Origin: an uncultured Lachnospiraceae bacterium
GTDB taxonomy: Bacteria; Bacillota; Clostridia; Lachnospirales; Lachnospiraceae
Direction: 5' to 3'
Assembly (NCBI GenBank): GCA_947003375.1
Contig: CAMQOJ010000043.1
Location: 1 to 14,554, forward strand
DNA: 14,554 bases
Shown here: positions 7,012-14,554 of the stretch, in pieces
Layout of the letters: each line of letters begins with the position of its first letter
Position numbering within the stretch: position 1 is the stretch's first letter
Made by a program: the position numbers and the translations under genes
Notes under the pieces: generated by a model
The model's database searches: none
What the model was told of the DNA's origin: nothing
The model's input: only the letters and a program-made list of their open reading frames with translations

Positions 7012-7316
7012 CCTCTCCCCTCGCCGGGATTCCACCTCATGCTTCTTCATATCCTCGCGGAATCTCTTTCCGGAGCTCCTTTAAGCGATTCCCCCGCTTT
7101 TCCAGGTGCCTTGCTGCCCCAATGCCTGATTCTGCTTTCTGAAATTCCGAGAGTCTGTTCTTCCGCATACCGCCCCAGCCCGCACCGGCAATCTGTCTGC
7201 GGCAGTCTCAATCAGGCGCGCCACGGCCTGAAAAAAATCGGCAGTTCGCACACCCTTGACGGCCCAGAACTGCGAAGCAACAAACCGCTGCAGCCCCAGC
7301 GCAAAGGCGCACACTC
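7012..7316 (-). other. Transcribed-looking tail region with no assured gene
   Basis: These 305 nt lie between the last exporter gene and its terminator. Only a 43-codon frame (7037-7168) looks at all gene-like. A GTG-started 77-codon frame from 7314 has no ribosome site and odd composition. Between 7230 and 7265, GTTCGCAC and the TTCTGGGCCGTCAAGGG stretch hint at structure but give no clean hairpin. It could be a gene remnant or an untranslated 3' region. Confidence 0.35.
7037..7168 (-). CDS. Possible small protein, 43 residues, unknown
   Basis: ATG 7168 to TGA 7037 gives a highly charged, helix-prone peptide: RKNRLSEFQKA at the start, then HLEKRGNRLKELRKEIPRGY, with no Cys and no membrane segment. 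It falls between the exporter gene and the terminator on the same strand, so it would be co-transcribed. Against it: the upstream sequence GGGGCGGT is a poor ribosome site, and its A-rich codons (GAA, AAA, AGA, TTA) differ from the GAG/AAG/CTG use of its neighbours. It may be a real small gene, or the end of a decayed one. No function is proposed. Confidence 0.3.
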   Translation of the reverse strand: MRKNRLSEFQKAESGIGAARHLEKRGNRLKELRKEIPRGYEEA

Positions 7317-9215
7317 TTAACGGTCATAGAACTGCGCCTGCGCCGCGTACAGCCTGGCGTACTCCCCGTTCTTCGCAAGCAGCTCCTCATGGGAGCCGTC
7401 CTCCACGATCCGGCCCTTCCGGAATACTACGATTCTGTCAGCAAGAGACGCGATGCTGATCCGGTGGGTGACCATGATCACCGTCCGCCCTTCGGTCATG
7501 ACCATATATTTCCGGAACACCTCGGCCTCGGCCACCGGATCCAGGTTGCTGGTGGGCTCGTCCAGCACGATGAAGTTCCTGTCCCGGTAATAGGCCCTGG
7601 CGATGGCAAGCTTCTGCCACTGGCCCCCGGAGAGGTCCGTGCCTCCCACGTCCTTCCCCAGGTCGGCGTCTTTGTCCACATCCCCAAGCCCCGCAAAGTC
7701 CAGGGCCCTGCCGATGTCCTCCTCACCGCGCTCCCTGTCCACGTCCCCCAGGAACACATTGTCCCCAACGGTGAAGGTGTGGAACCGGGCGGGCTCCTGG
7801 AACACGCAGGACAGGGAGGCGTACCGCCTGGCAGCGCCCATGTCCCCCGCGCTCCTGCCATTGATGAGCAGCTCCCCCGCCGAGGGCTCCAGCATCCCCG
7901 TCAGGAGCTTCACGAAGGTGGTCTTCCCCGCGCCGTTCTCCCCCACGAAGGCCACCTTCTCCCCCCTGCGGATGGTGAAGCTGACGTCCCTGATCCGACA
8001 GGCGTCCGTCAGGGGGTAGCGGTAGGTCATGTTCCTGGCCTCCAGGCTCTTTATCTCCACAGGGGCCTTCTCCCCCTCCCCCATCTCCTGTTCTGCCAGG
8101 TCGATCAGCTCAAAGAACTGGGAGGCCTCGTTCTTCTTGGAGAGGAAGGAGGCGATGGAGGCGAAGAGCTGGGATGTGCTCCCCATGAGGGTGCCGATCA
8201 GGGCCAGCACCGCCCCCAGAGCGCCAACGGAGAGCTTCCCCTGTGCCATCAGCAGGATGGCGAAGATATTCGCCCCGGCGGCAGCCAGATTGGCCACCAG
8301 CCCGCTGGCCAGCCCCAGGAAGAACACATTCCGTTGGTTGCGCTTCTCTTTCACCACATACTCGTCCGTCAGGACCTTCCACTTGCCGTAGAAAAAGTCG
8401 AACAGGTTGAAGGCCTTCACCTCCTTGGCGGAGGTTCCCAGCATCAGCTTCTGATAATACCCGGCCTCCCGCAGGACCTTCCCGTTGTCCCGGGAGAATC
8501 TGAAGGTGAGCCTGTTGCCGACGTAGGTGGTGTACAGGGTGGGGACCGGGGCAATCAGCACCAGCAGGCACAAAAGCGGATGGAACAGGTACAGGGAGAC
8601 CGCCACCATGGCCACGGACACCGCCTTGGCGATGATCACATAGCCCTCGATGACCACGCCCCGCTGCAGAGAGCTCCACTCCCCGCCCATGGCCTGAAAG
8701 CAGCGGTCTATCATGTCGTTGATCTTCGGCACCTCCATATAGTCCGGGCAGAGCCTGGATATCTTCTCGAACAGCCTGGCCTGGAACTTCTCCTGGAGCC
8801 TGTGGTCCTGGACCTTGCTGAGCCGCTCGATGTCCTCCCCGCCGTAGAGATAGCGGTTGGCCATGTCCCCCAGGAACCGCAGGAGCCAGTACAGCACCGC
8901 CAGCCCCACCAGAGACGCAAGCTGGACTGCGGCCGGATCCGGGCTCTCCGCGTACAGGTTCGCATTGTCCAGATATTTTCCCCATAGGAAGGCGACGACA
9001 GGCTGGAGGATGCTCAGGAACACCGCAATCCCCAGAAAGATGCCGCACATCAGCTTCGCCGAGGAGAACACATAGACAAAGAGCCTGGTGAGATAGGAGA
9101 GCCTGCGGGGATTCTCCCTCAGGATGTCCCGCTCAAAGACAGCAGTGTGGTCATCATGTCGGATTTCATATGCCGGGCCTGCCTGGGCCTCCCGTGCCTC
9201 ATTCTTCTTCGCCAT
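7317..9215 (-). CDS. ABC exporter half-transporter (membrane + ATPase), second subunit
   Basis: A 632-residue type I ABC exporter subunit. The N-terminus (1-45) is cytosolic and charged. About six helices follow between 46 and 355 (for example 50-73, 98-115, 189-224 and 300-345). The ATPase has Walker A GENGAGKT (425-432), Q-loop Q473, signature LSGGQWQKLAIARA (528-541), Walker B IVLDEP (549-554) and switch His584, so it looks fully active. The SGGQWQ form is seen in peptide and lantibiotic exporters such as NisT (family knowledge). ATG 9215 is chosen over a 28-codon upstream extension because AGGAGGGG lies about 9 nt before it. Its start overlaps the previous ABC gene by 17 nt, indicating coupled translation and probably heterodimer assembly. 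No peptidase domain is present. Confidence 0.93.
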   Translation of the reverse strand: MAKKNEAREAQAGPAYEIRHDDHTAVFERDILRENPRRLSYLTRLFVYVFSSAKLMCGIFLGIAVFLSILQPVVAFLWGKYLDNANLYAESPDPAAVQLASLVGLAVLYWLLRFLGDMANRYLYGGEDIERLSKVQDHRLQEKFQARLFEKISRLCPDYMEVPKINDMIDRCFQAMGGEWSSLQRGVVIEGYVIIAKAVSVAMVAVSLYLFHPLLCLLVLIAPVPTLYTTYVGNRLTFRFSRDNGKVLREAGYYQKLMLGTSAKEVKAFNLFDFFYGKWKVLTDEYVVKEKRNQRNVFFLGLASGLVANLAAAGANIFAILLMAQGKLSVGALGAVLALIGTLMGSTSQLFASIASFLSKKNEASQFFELIDLAEQEMGEGEKAPVEIKSLEARNMTYRYPLTDACRIRDVSFTIRRGEKVAFVGENGAGKTTFVKLLTGMLEPSAGELLINGRSAGDMGAARRYASLSCVFQEPARFHTFTVGDNVFLGDVDRERGEEDIGRALDFAGLGDVDKDADLGKDVGGTDLSGGQWQKLAIARAYYRDRNFIVLDEPTSNLDPVAEAEVFRKYMVMTEGRTVIMVTHRISIASLADRIVVFRKGRIVEDGSHEELLAKNGEYARLYAAQAQFYDR

Positions 9216-11037
9216 AATCCGTCCCCTCCTCTCCGCGGCTCCCGGGGCACTGCCCCCCATGCCTGTACCACTGCCTCTGAGACTGGAACATCCGGGCATA
9301 GATGCCCTTCGCCGCCATCAGCGCCTCATGGGTGCCCTCCTCCGCCACCTTTCCGTCCCGGATGACGAAAATCCTGTCCGTAATCATGGTGGAGGCCAGC
9401 CTGTGGGTGATGAACAGTGCTGTCTTGTTCTCCACCATCCCGGCGAACTCATGGTACAAATCTGCCTCTGCCATGGGATCCAGCTGGGAAGTGGGCTCAT
9501 CCAGGAGGAGTATGGGCCTGTCGCCCATGAACGCGCGGGATATGGCGATTCTCTGCCACTGGCCTCCGGAGATGTCGGTGCCGCCCTCAAAGTCCCGGCC
9601 CAGCAGCGTGTCGTATCCTTCCGCCAGCTTTTCGGTGAACTCGTCAGCCTTTCCTTTCCTGGCCGCCGCCCGGACCTTCTCCCGGTTCTCCATTTCCTCC
9701 ACATCGCCCACGCCGATATTCTCCCCTATGGTGATGCTGTACCGGGAGAAATCCTGGAACACAGGGGCGAACATCTTCGTCCGCACCGACAGGGGATAGG
9801 ACGCCAGGTTCCTGCCGCCCACCAGAATCTCGCCCCTGTCCGGGGCAAACAGGCCCAGCAGCAGCTTAATCATGGTGGATTTCCCCTCGCCGTTGGCCCC
9901 CACGATGGAGCCCCTCTCCCCGTCCTTTATGCGGAGGCTCAGCCCTTTCAGGATATCCTCCTCCGTGCCGGGATAGCGGAACCACACATCCCTGAACTCT
10001 ATGTCATGGCTTTCGGGCAGTTCCGTCTCCTTCCCCTCGGGTTCGTCCGATAAGGCGAAGAATTTATCGTAGTATTCGTATGTATTGACATGCATCCCGG
10101 ACCATTTGAAAAAGCCCGCAAAATTCTCCAGCCTACCGTATATCTCGCCGAACATCACGCCTGTCACGGCGATGAACAGGCCCACTGAGATCTGCCCTCT
10201 GGCGAAGAGGATCAGTAGGATGATCACGTTGGCGATGGAGCCGATCTTGGTGATGTTGCTGCCCAGGAGTATCTTTCGGATATTTTTGAAAAAGAATCGC
10301 TCGTACTCCTGGTTCCGCTCCTTGAGGCGTTCCCTGTACCGGCCTATGAGGTAATCGGCGTTCCCGCAGGCCTTCAGCTCCCTGGTGAAGTTCCGCGACC
10401 GCAGGTATTCGCCCAGAATGGTGTAGCGCCTCTCCTTCTTCCAGTAGGTCTCCATCTCCATATAGATATTGTAGTTATTCCTGCTGGACAGGAGGGTTTC
10501 CAGGGCAAAGGGCGCCAGGACCGTGATCAGCAGCCACCAGCGTATGCCGCATATATAGCAGAGCGTGCCTATGCTGGCGATCAGCCCGGAGAACCGGAAG
10601 TAGACATACATGGGGAACAGATGCCTGGCCGCGTTCTCCACCCGGTTGTAGGCCTTGTCGATGATCTCCATGGACTCCTCGTTCTCGAAATGCTCGTATT
10701 TCAAGGTCTTGAGCTTGCGCAGCATCCGGCCCTTATAGGCTGTCTTCAGAATCAATTGGGAGCGGGGCTCCACGTACTGGAAGATGATGCCGGAAAGAAT
10801 CTCCGGCAGGAGGGCCGTCGCCACGAACAGGGCAAGGAAGATAATGTAGTCTTCCATCTGCAGTTGGCCCCGCGCCACCGCCAGGCCGCCGTCGAAGACA
10901 TTCTGGTTCACATAAATGCTTATGGGAACCAGGATTCCGTCTATGATTGTAGCCAGGAAGGTCAGTATGACGATCCAGGGGGATTCCGAGAAGAGGATGC
11001 TGATGAGGTCTTTGTAGGCTTTGAAGATTCTTTTCAT
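9199..11037 (-). CDS. ABC exporter half-transporter (membrane + ATPase), first subunit
   Basis: A 612-residue type I ABC exporter subunit. Membrane helices lie at about 20-42, 64-86, 145-163, 166-185 and 262-295. The ATPase has Walker A GANGEGKST (380-388), Q-loop Q428, signature ISGGQWQRIAISRA (489-502), Walker B ILLLDEP (509-515) and switch His545. Both this and the next gene keep the catalytic Glu and His, so neither is an obviously dead ATPase site, unlike many heterodimeric exporters. ATG 11037 is chosen (AGGAG about 8 nt upstream). The frame is open for 153 more codons upstream, but those run into the next gene in another frame and show no homology I recognise. The Gly/Glu-rich tail (593-612) overlaps the ribosome site and start of the partner gene. 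Substrate unknown; peptide or lipid are possible. Confidence 0.93.
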   Translation of the reverse strand: MKRIFKAYKDLISILFSESPWIVILTFLATIIDGILVPISIYVNQNVFDGGLAVARGQLQMEDYIIFLALFVATALLPEILSGIIFQYVEPRSQLILKTAYKGRMLRKLKTLKYEHFENEESMEIIDKAYNRVENAARHLFPMYVYFRFSGLIASIGTLCYICGIRWWLLITVLAPFALETLLSSRNNYNIYMEMETYWKKERRYTILGEYLRSRNFTRELKACGNADYLIGRYRERLKERNQEYERFFFKNIRKILLGSNITKIGSIANVIILLILFARGQISVGLFIAVTGVMFGEIYGRLENFAGFFKWSGMHVNTYEYYDKFFALSDEPEGKETELPESHDIEFRDVWFRYPGTEEDILKGLSLRIKDGERGSIVGANGEGKSTMIKLLLGLFAPDRGEILVGGRNLASYPLSVRTKMFAPVFQDFSRYSITIGENIGVGDVEEMENREKVRAAARKGKADEFTEKLAEGYDTLLGRDFEGGTDISGGQWQRIAISRAFMGDRPILLLDEPTSQLDPMAEADLYHEFAGMVENKTALFITHRLASTMITDRIFVIRDGKVAEEGTHEALMAAKGIYARMFQSQRQWYRHGGQCPGSRGEEGTDYGEEE

Positions 11038-11078
11038 GATATGCTCCTTTGCACGACTTTGGGTCCTTCGAATCTTTT

Positions 11079-11867
11079 TCACAGGTGGTACACGCTCATG
11101 ATTTCCAGCATCCGCTCCACAGCCCGCAGCCAGAAGCCGCCGAACAGGATCCAGCCCCAGGCGTTCAGGCCCGGATGGGCATCGTGCAGCTTCTCCCACA
11201 GAGAAAAAGCGGCCGCAAGCAGTAGATATACGATGAGATAGACACAGATGTCCGACAGTGCGGGGAACAGCAATGAGACAGCCGACAGCGCAAGCGCCGC
11301 AAGCCCTGCGGCCCGGGGAAGCCAGGGATGGGGGCGCGTCTTTTCGAAGCTCCCAGCTCGCTCCGCTTTCCCTGCCATGTTCTCCGGGCTCCCTGCTTTC
11401 CCTGCCATGCCGAAGGCCAGTATCAGCACCGGCAGTCCAACCGACAGCGCAGGCAGCAGCTCCCCCAGCCATTCCAGCAGGGCAGCTCCCGGCCATCCCG
11501 TGAAAAACGTCTGGCGGATTGCAAGCTTTTCCGTGCCGTCCGCCAGGTGGACCAGACTCGCCATGCTCATGACAGGCAAGAAGGCCAGGCTGGCGGAGGC
11601 AAAGCGCAGGAACGGGGCCGGGCGCAGCCGCTTTTGCAGGAAGCAGGGCAGCAGGAGCAGCACCAACAGGCAGAGCATCCCCGCCGCGTCCACCGCGAAA
11701 TCGTACATCCGGCGATCCTCCGCCCCCGCCTTGATGGCCAGATAAAGGCCCGCGCCCTCCGCGGTCTGCATGTCATGGAGCGTCAGCCCGGCTATCGCGA
11801 TGAGAAGCAGAGCAGACAGTGCCTGAATCCATTCCGCATATCGCTTCCGCAAGCCCTTCCCTTTCAT
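11079..11867 (-). CDS. Polytopic membrane protein of unknown function
   Basis: A 262-residue protein not recognised as a named family. It has a basic N-terminus (KGKGLRKR), then hydrophobic segments at about 13-30, 58-77, 88-106, 127-153, 184-203 and 205-225, giving roughly six helices. A polar loop at 154-182 holds a partial duplication (MAGKAGSPEN / MAGKAERAGS), caused by a 30-bp period repeat in the DNA. ATG 11867 has GGGG about 5 nt upstream. It ends 41 nt before the first ABC gene, so it may be an accessory subunit, immunity-like or partner membrane protein for the exporter (inference from position only). Confidence 0.8.
   Translation of the reverse strand: MKGKGLRKRYAEWIQALSALLLIAIAGLTLHDMQTAEGAGLYLAIKAGAEDRRMYDFAVDAAGMLCLLVLLLLPCFLQKRLRPAPFLRFASASLAFLPVMSMASLVHLADGTEKLAIRQTFFTGWPGAALLEWLGELLPALSVGLPVLILAFGMAGKAGSPENMAGKAERAGSFEKTRPHPWLPRAAGLAALALSAVSLLFPALSDICVYLIVYLLLAAAFSLWEKLHDAHPGLNAWGWILFGGFWLRAVERMLEIMSVYHL
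11365..11409. repeat. In-frame 15-nt direct repeat, 30-bp period
   Basis: GCTTTCCCTGCCATG occurs exactly at 11365-11379 and 11395-11409. The period of 30 bp keeps the frame and doubles MAGKA in the polar loop of the membrane protein. This suggests slippage or a copy-number-variable loop. Confidence 0.7.
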
Positions 11868-11998
11868 CCTTTCCCCGTCCTTTCCCGATTTGTCGCTACT
11901 CGTTCCTGTTTGTTTCTATTTATTGCCGTTTATGGCCATTTTCTTCTATTTATTTCCATTTGTTCCTGCGGCTGGCATTCGTTTTTCCGTCAACTGTT
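11868..11998 (-). other. A-rich spacer with 30-bp periodicity
   Basis: A 131-nt gap, far more A/T-rich than the flanking genes. TTCTATTTATT recurs at 11914-11924 and 11944-11954 (30 bp apart), and GTTCCTG recurs at 11902-11908 and 11962-11968 (60 bp apart). The mRNA sense is therefore an unstructured purine-rich run. I find no convincing promoter: TTGACG (11993-11988) has no -10 box at 16-18 nt. It may be an unstructured leader that helps ribosome loading. Confidence 0.5.
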
Positions 11999-13102
11999 TT
12001 ACTGCACCACGGCCAGCACATACACCGCATAGACCCAGTAGCACAACGCCATGCCACCCGCGTAGATTTCCATGTCCCGCCGCTTCGCCAGGATGCCCTT
12101 CAGCACCGATAGGCTCAGCGCGATGCATGCCACCATTGTCCCGAAGGTGGCCCTGTCCGGATAGTGGGGCGACAGCACCATGGCCCCGTAGGACAGGACG
12201 GCCAGGGCCAGCAGCATCCACTGGGCGGGCCGAAGCCTCTCCTTCAGGCACACCGTCCAGAAGAGAAGCACCGCCGCCAGCAAAAGGGCCGCCGGGAACA
12301 AATAGTCCGCCCCCGCCCGCAGCATGGAGAACAGCCGTTCATACAGGAAAGCGCCCAAAGGCAGTTTCTCCACAGCCTGGGCCCGGACGAAGTTGCCGGG
12401 GGCGGCCACCACCAGGATGCTTCCCAGCAGGCATGCCGCGGGGCCGCCCGCCATCCAGGCTTTAAGCCTGCGCTTTTTTCCCTTCACCAGATAGCCCACA
12501 GCCGCCAGGGCCGTCACCAGGCTGGCGGGGCCCATGTTCTCGTTGCTCCAGCCCGCCATCAGCCCCAGGGGCCAGATCCAGAGGTTCACAAGCGGCAGGT
12601 CGTCCGCCTCCGGCTCCTCCGTCTGCCTGAGGTAGGGCCACAGGAACGCCAGAATCCACACGGTGGAATAGACATAATTCACCGTCCCCGCCTGCCAGAA
12701 CATGCTCATCTTTACATTGGCATTCAGGGCCACAATCAGGGAAGAGGCGCACAGAAAGCAGAAAGGCTTTCTCCAGCCTGCCGTCACGCACACCATCCAG
12801 CCCAGCACAAGCGTGGCAATCATATTCAGCATATCCGCCCCCAGCTCTCCGCACATCAAAGTGAGCTGCAGGATGCCATGTGTCACGCAGCGTCCCCCCC
12901 AGTTCAGGAAATGCCAGACCTGGCTCTCCATCACGTCCCCCAGGCCCTGCAGAGGGCGGTCAGTGGCCAGGTTGGTGGCATACCAGAGGTCGTCCATCAT
13001 GAAGGGTATCCGCCTGTGGCCCAGCCACTCCATGACGGCCAGAATCAATATGCCCGCTACTATCGCGGCGGTTGCGCAAAATGCCCTGTTTTTCTTTTCC
13101 AT
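11999..13102 (-). CDS. Polytopic membrane protein, DUF6056-like
   Basis: A 367-residue multi-pass membrane protein with about nine or ten hydrophobic segments (first at 9-26, last at 345-365). It resembles the DUF6056/DUF3329 type, which has a GT-C glycosyltransferase-like layout: an acidic pair D37-D38 just after the first helix (PFMMDDLWY), the WHFLNWGGRCVTHG segment (63-76), AGWSNENMGPA (183-193) and AAPGNFVR (233-240). A role in cell-surface glycan or lipid modification is possible but not proven. ATG 13102 is chosen (GGTGAG 3-8 nt upstream). ATG 13153 would add 17 polar residues. It follows the histidine phosphatase gene closely (63 nt, or 12 nt from the longer start). Confidence 0.8.
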   Translation of the reverse strand: MEKKNRAFCATAAIVAGILILAVMEWLGHRRIPFMMDDLWYATNLATDRPLQGLGDVMESQVWHFLNWGGRCVTHGILQLTLMCGELGADMLNMIATLVLGWMVCVTAGWRKPFCFLCASSLIVALNANVKMSMFWQAGTVNYVYSTVWILAFLWPYLRQTEEPEADDLPLVNLWIWPLGLMAGWSNENMGPASLVTALAAVGYLVKGKKRRLKAWMAGGPAACLLGSILVVAAPGNFVRAQAVEKLPLGAFLYERLFSMLRAGADYLFPAALLLAAVLLFWTVCLKERLRPAQWMLLALAVLSYGAMVLSPHYPDRATFGTMVACIALSLSVLKGILAKRRDMEIYAGGMALCYWVYAVYVLAVVQ

Positions 13103-13165
13103 ATGCTCACCGGACTCCCCAATCCTTACATGCTCCATGTCCCGAACCGCCATGCCGCCCCCCGC

Positions 13166-13900
13166 TCAGCCATGCCTCTCCCCCTGGCTGTCATAGGTCT
13201 CGCAGAACCTGGCCGAGAAGGAAGGCTCCTCCCCCGCCACGTACAGATGGGAGATGTCGCCGAAGGCGCTTACGCGGAAAATGGCTTTCCCGGGGCAGCG
13301 CTCCTCTGTATGAACCGTGGTCACAGAGGACGGCGCGGCACAGAGATGGTGCCAGAGTATCATGGGTGAGGTGTTCATCAGGCGGCTCAGCAGCACGCAC
13401 TCCATGCCGAAATGGCAGAAGAAGACAATCGTGTCGCGGTTGGGGCGCTCCGCTCTGTAGAAATCGCCCTCCCGGACATAGCCATGCTCCGCCAGCACGG
13501 CGTCAAAGTTCTCGACTACTTCCGCGTAGGCTTCTCCCACTCTGCCCTCCCGCATGATGTCCGTATCCGCCCAGCTCTCCCGCCGGAAATAGGCCTCCTC
13601 TGCCGTCCAGTCCTGAGGCAGCCAATCCCATGCAATGCCCCGGCTCCCCTCCGCCACGTCGGGCCTTTTGATGCCGGGCCAGAATTCCCGCAGCCACTGG
13701 CACTCTATGGCTGTCTTCCCCATCTTCTGCAGAGTCAGGGAGGCCGTGTCCTTTGCCCTGCCCAGGGAGGACACGTAGACTTTCGCCACCTCCATCCGTG
13801 AAATCCTGCGGGACAAAAGCTCCGCCTCCCGCCATCCCTTTTCCGTCAGGGAGTCCTTCTCATAGTCCGGGTCTCCGTGCCTGATAATCAGCAATCGCAT
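13166..13900 (-). CDS. Histidine phosphatase family protein
   Basis: A 244-residue cytosolic protein of the phosphoglycerate-mutase-like histidine phosphatase superfamily. The catalytic motif is LLIIRHGDPDY with nucleophile H8 and R7. R48 (SSLGRAKDTA), E72 (REFWPG) and the second catalytic H163 (FFCHFGM) are at the expected places. The insert 73-150 is rich in Trp and acidic residues, and is unlike the cobalamin or glycolytic members I know, so the substrate is open. ATG 13900 is chosen because it starts the RHG strand directly and AGGAGG-AAGGA lies upstream. A longer frame from 13963 has no support. It overlaps the preceding gene by 13 nt, so the two are translationally coupled and probably work together. 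Confidence 0.92.
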   Translation of the reverse strand: MRLLIIRHGDPDYEKDSLTEKGWREAELLSRRISRMEVAKVYVSSLGRAKDTASLTLQKMGKTAIECQWLREFWPGIKRPDVAEGSRGIAWDWLPQDWTAEEAYFRRESWADTDIMREGRVGEAYAEVVENFDAVLAEHGYVREGDFYRAERPNRDTIVFFCHFGMECVLLSRLMNTSPMILWHHLCAAPSSVTTVHTEERCPGKAIFRVSAFGDISHLYVAGEEPSFSARFCETYDSQGERHG

Positions 13901-14529
13901 GTCTGTCCTTCCTCCTGTTCTTCCCCCGCCTCGCCGAAGAACCTGTCGCAGAAGCGGTCCCATTTCTCTTCGTATTCCCCGTGGCTTAGAAGTGCCAGAT
14001 CCGCGGGCGTATATACGCCGCGCTTCCTCGCTTCCTCCACGAACCTGTAGACCCAGTCGTCCGATGTCTCCGCCACGGCGCGGACATGGCTCCAGCCCTG
14101 CGTGACCGCGTAGTACAGCCGCGTGTGCCCGTCCAGGGAGATAAATCTGTCCTCCCAGGGCAGCACCTGGATGATGATGTCGTCGGCCTTGTGGATGAAG
14201 CTGCCCACTGCCCGGACCTTGTCCTCATCCACGTAAAACTGGGAGGGCTGAATCTGCTCCAGCCCAAGGGTCAGGAGCCGCGCCGGGGGATATTCCCGGA
14301 CGACTACGCCTTTTTCGTCATAAAACCGGGTGATGTGGGGCGTATAGAAGCGGAACCTCTCTATGACCTGTCCACAGGCCTCCGGGCCCGCCCCTCTGAT
14401 GACGGCTTCGCTGTCGGATTTGATCTCCACCTCACAGGGCATGCCGTCCGCCAGAAAGCAGCCGTGCTGGCAGAGCACCCGCTGGGAGAAACGCCCGTCC
14501 CGGTAGGTGTCTATTCTTTCGATTTCCAT
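13888..14529 (-). CDS. ParB/Srx-like domain protein, function unknown
   Basis: A 213-residue soluble protein. The N-terminal half (1-85) is unrecognised and contains CQHGCFLADG and RFYTPHITRFYDEKG. Residues 88-155 look like a ParB/sulfiredoxin fold: LEQIQPSQFYVDEDKV, then the nucleotide-binding motif SLDGHTRLYYA with D133-G134-H135-T136-R137. In this superfamily such motifs bind CTP or ATP and can act as kinases or nucleases. This protein lacks the DNA-binding part of chromosomal ParB, so a partitioning role is unlikely. The tail is Glu- and Cys-rich (EEQEEGQTCDC). ATG 14529 has GAGGGG about 6 nt upstream. It is the first gene seen in the string; its promoter lies beyond the window or in the last 25 bases. 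Confidence 0.8.
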   Translation of the reverse strand: MEIERIDTYRDGRFSQRVLCQHGCFLADGMPCEVEIKSDSEAVIRGAGPEACGQVIERFRFYTPHITRFYDEKGVVVREYPPARLLTLGLEQIQPSQFYVDEDKVRAVGSFIHKADDIIIQVLPWEDRFISLDGHTRLYYAVTQGWSHVRAVAETSDDWVYRFVEEARKRGVYTPADLALLSHGEYEEKWDRFCDRFFGEAGEEQEEGQTCDC

Positions 14530-14554
14530 AAAAATCCCCTCTTTCCTTCCGAAA

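Noticed and set aside
7081..7314. 77-codon minus-strand frame just after the exporter stop
   Set aside because: GTG start with no ribosome site, no recognisable motif, and it overlaps the alternative 43-codon frame.
7389..8987. 532-codon plus-strand frame
   Set aside because: Antisense to the ABC exporter gene with complete ATPase motifs; low-complexity Pro/Gly/His/Gln content.
11038..11496. 153-codon N-terminal extension of the first ABC gene
   Set aside because: It overlaps the membrane-protein gene in another frame, while ATG 11037 has a good ribosome site and matches the family's usual N-terminus.
12164..13369. 401-codon plus-strand frame
   Set aside because: Antisense to the DUF6056-like and phosphatase genes; no recognisable domain and a His/Gln/Pro-rich composition.

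Overview
The window looks like a stretch of a GC-rich Bacillota (Clostridia, probably Lachnospiraceae-like) genome. This is inferred from strong AGGAGG-type ribosome sites, sigma-A promoters with 17-nt spacers, a TTG start, and Gram-positive families (PadR regulator with a NatA/NatB-like ABC pair, SGGQWQ-type ABC exporters, PocR-GGDEF and HD-GYP proteins). No rRNA, tRNA, CRISPR array or intact mobile element was seen. Bases 1-46 are not genomic: they match the Illumina Nextera P7/i7 adapter ending in the Tn5 mosaic end, so the left end is a contig edge with untrimmed adapter.

Region 1 (47-4000) is a cyclic-di-GMP signalling cluster. On the minus strand, a response regulator with a complete HD-GYP phosphodiesterase domain (977-2059) is followed by a PAS-histidine kinase cut off by the contig edge (47-832). 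Divergently, a PocR-GGDEF protein with a degenerate HD-GYP tail (2247-3887) would make c-di-GMP. The shared intergenic region carries a near-perfect sigma-A promoter for the regulator and a weaker one for the cyclase. A hairpin (3968-4000) separates this cluster from the convergent next operon.

Region 2 (4014-6870, minus strand) is a PadR-type repressor followed by an ABC-2 ATPase and permease of the NatA/NatB type. A consensus-like promoter precedes padR, and a 49-bp imperfect palindrome covers the predicted transcription start. This suggests an autoregulated, ligand-inducible efflux operon. A 245-nt leader with direct repeats and hairpins lies between padR and the ATPase.

Region 3 (6973-14529, minus strand) is a long co-directional gene string: a ParB/Srx-like protein, a histidine phosphatase, a DUF6056-like polytopic membrane protein, a second membrane protein of unknown function, and two overlapping half-size ABC exporters that probably form a heterodimer. 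It ends at a strong intrinsic terminator (6973-7011). About 305 nt lie between the last exporter and that terminator, with one possible 43-codon gene. The promoter of this string lies beyond the right edge. No substrate gene is recognisable, so its function is open.
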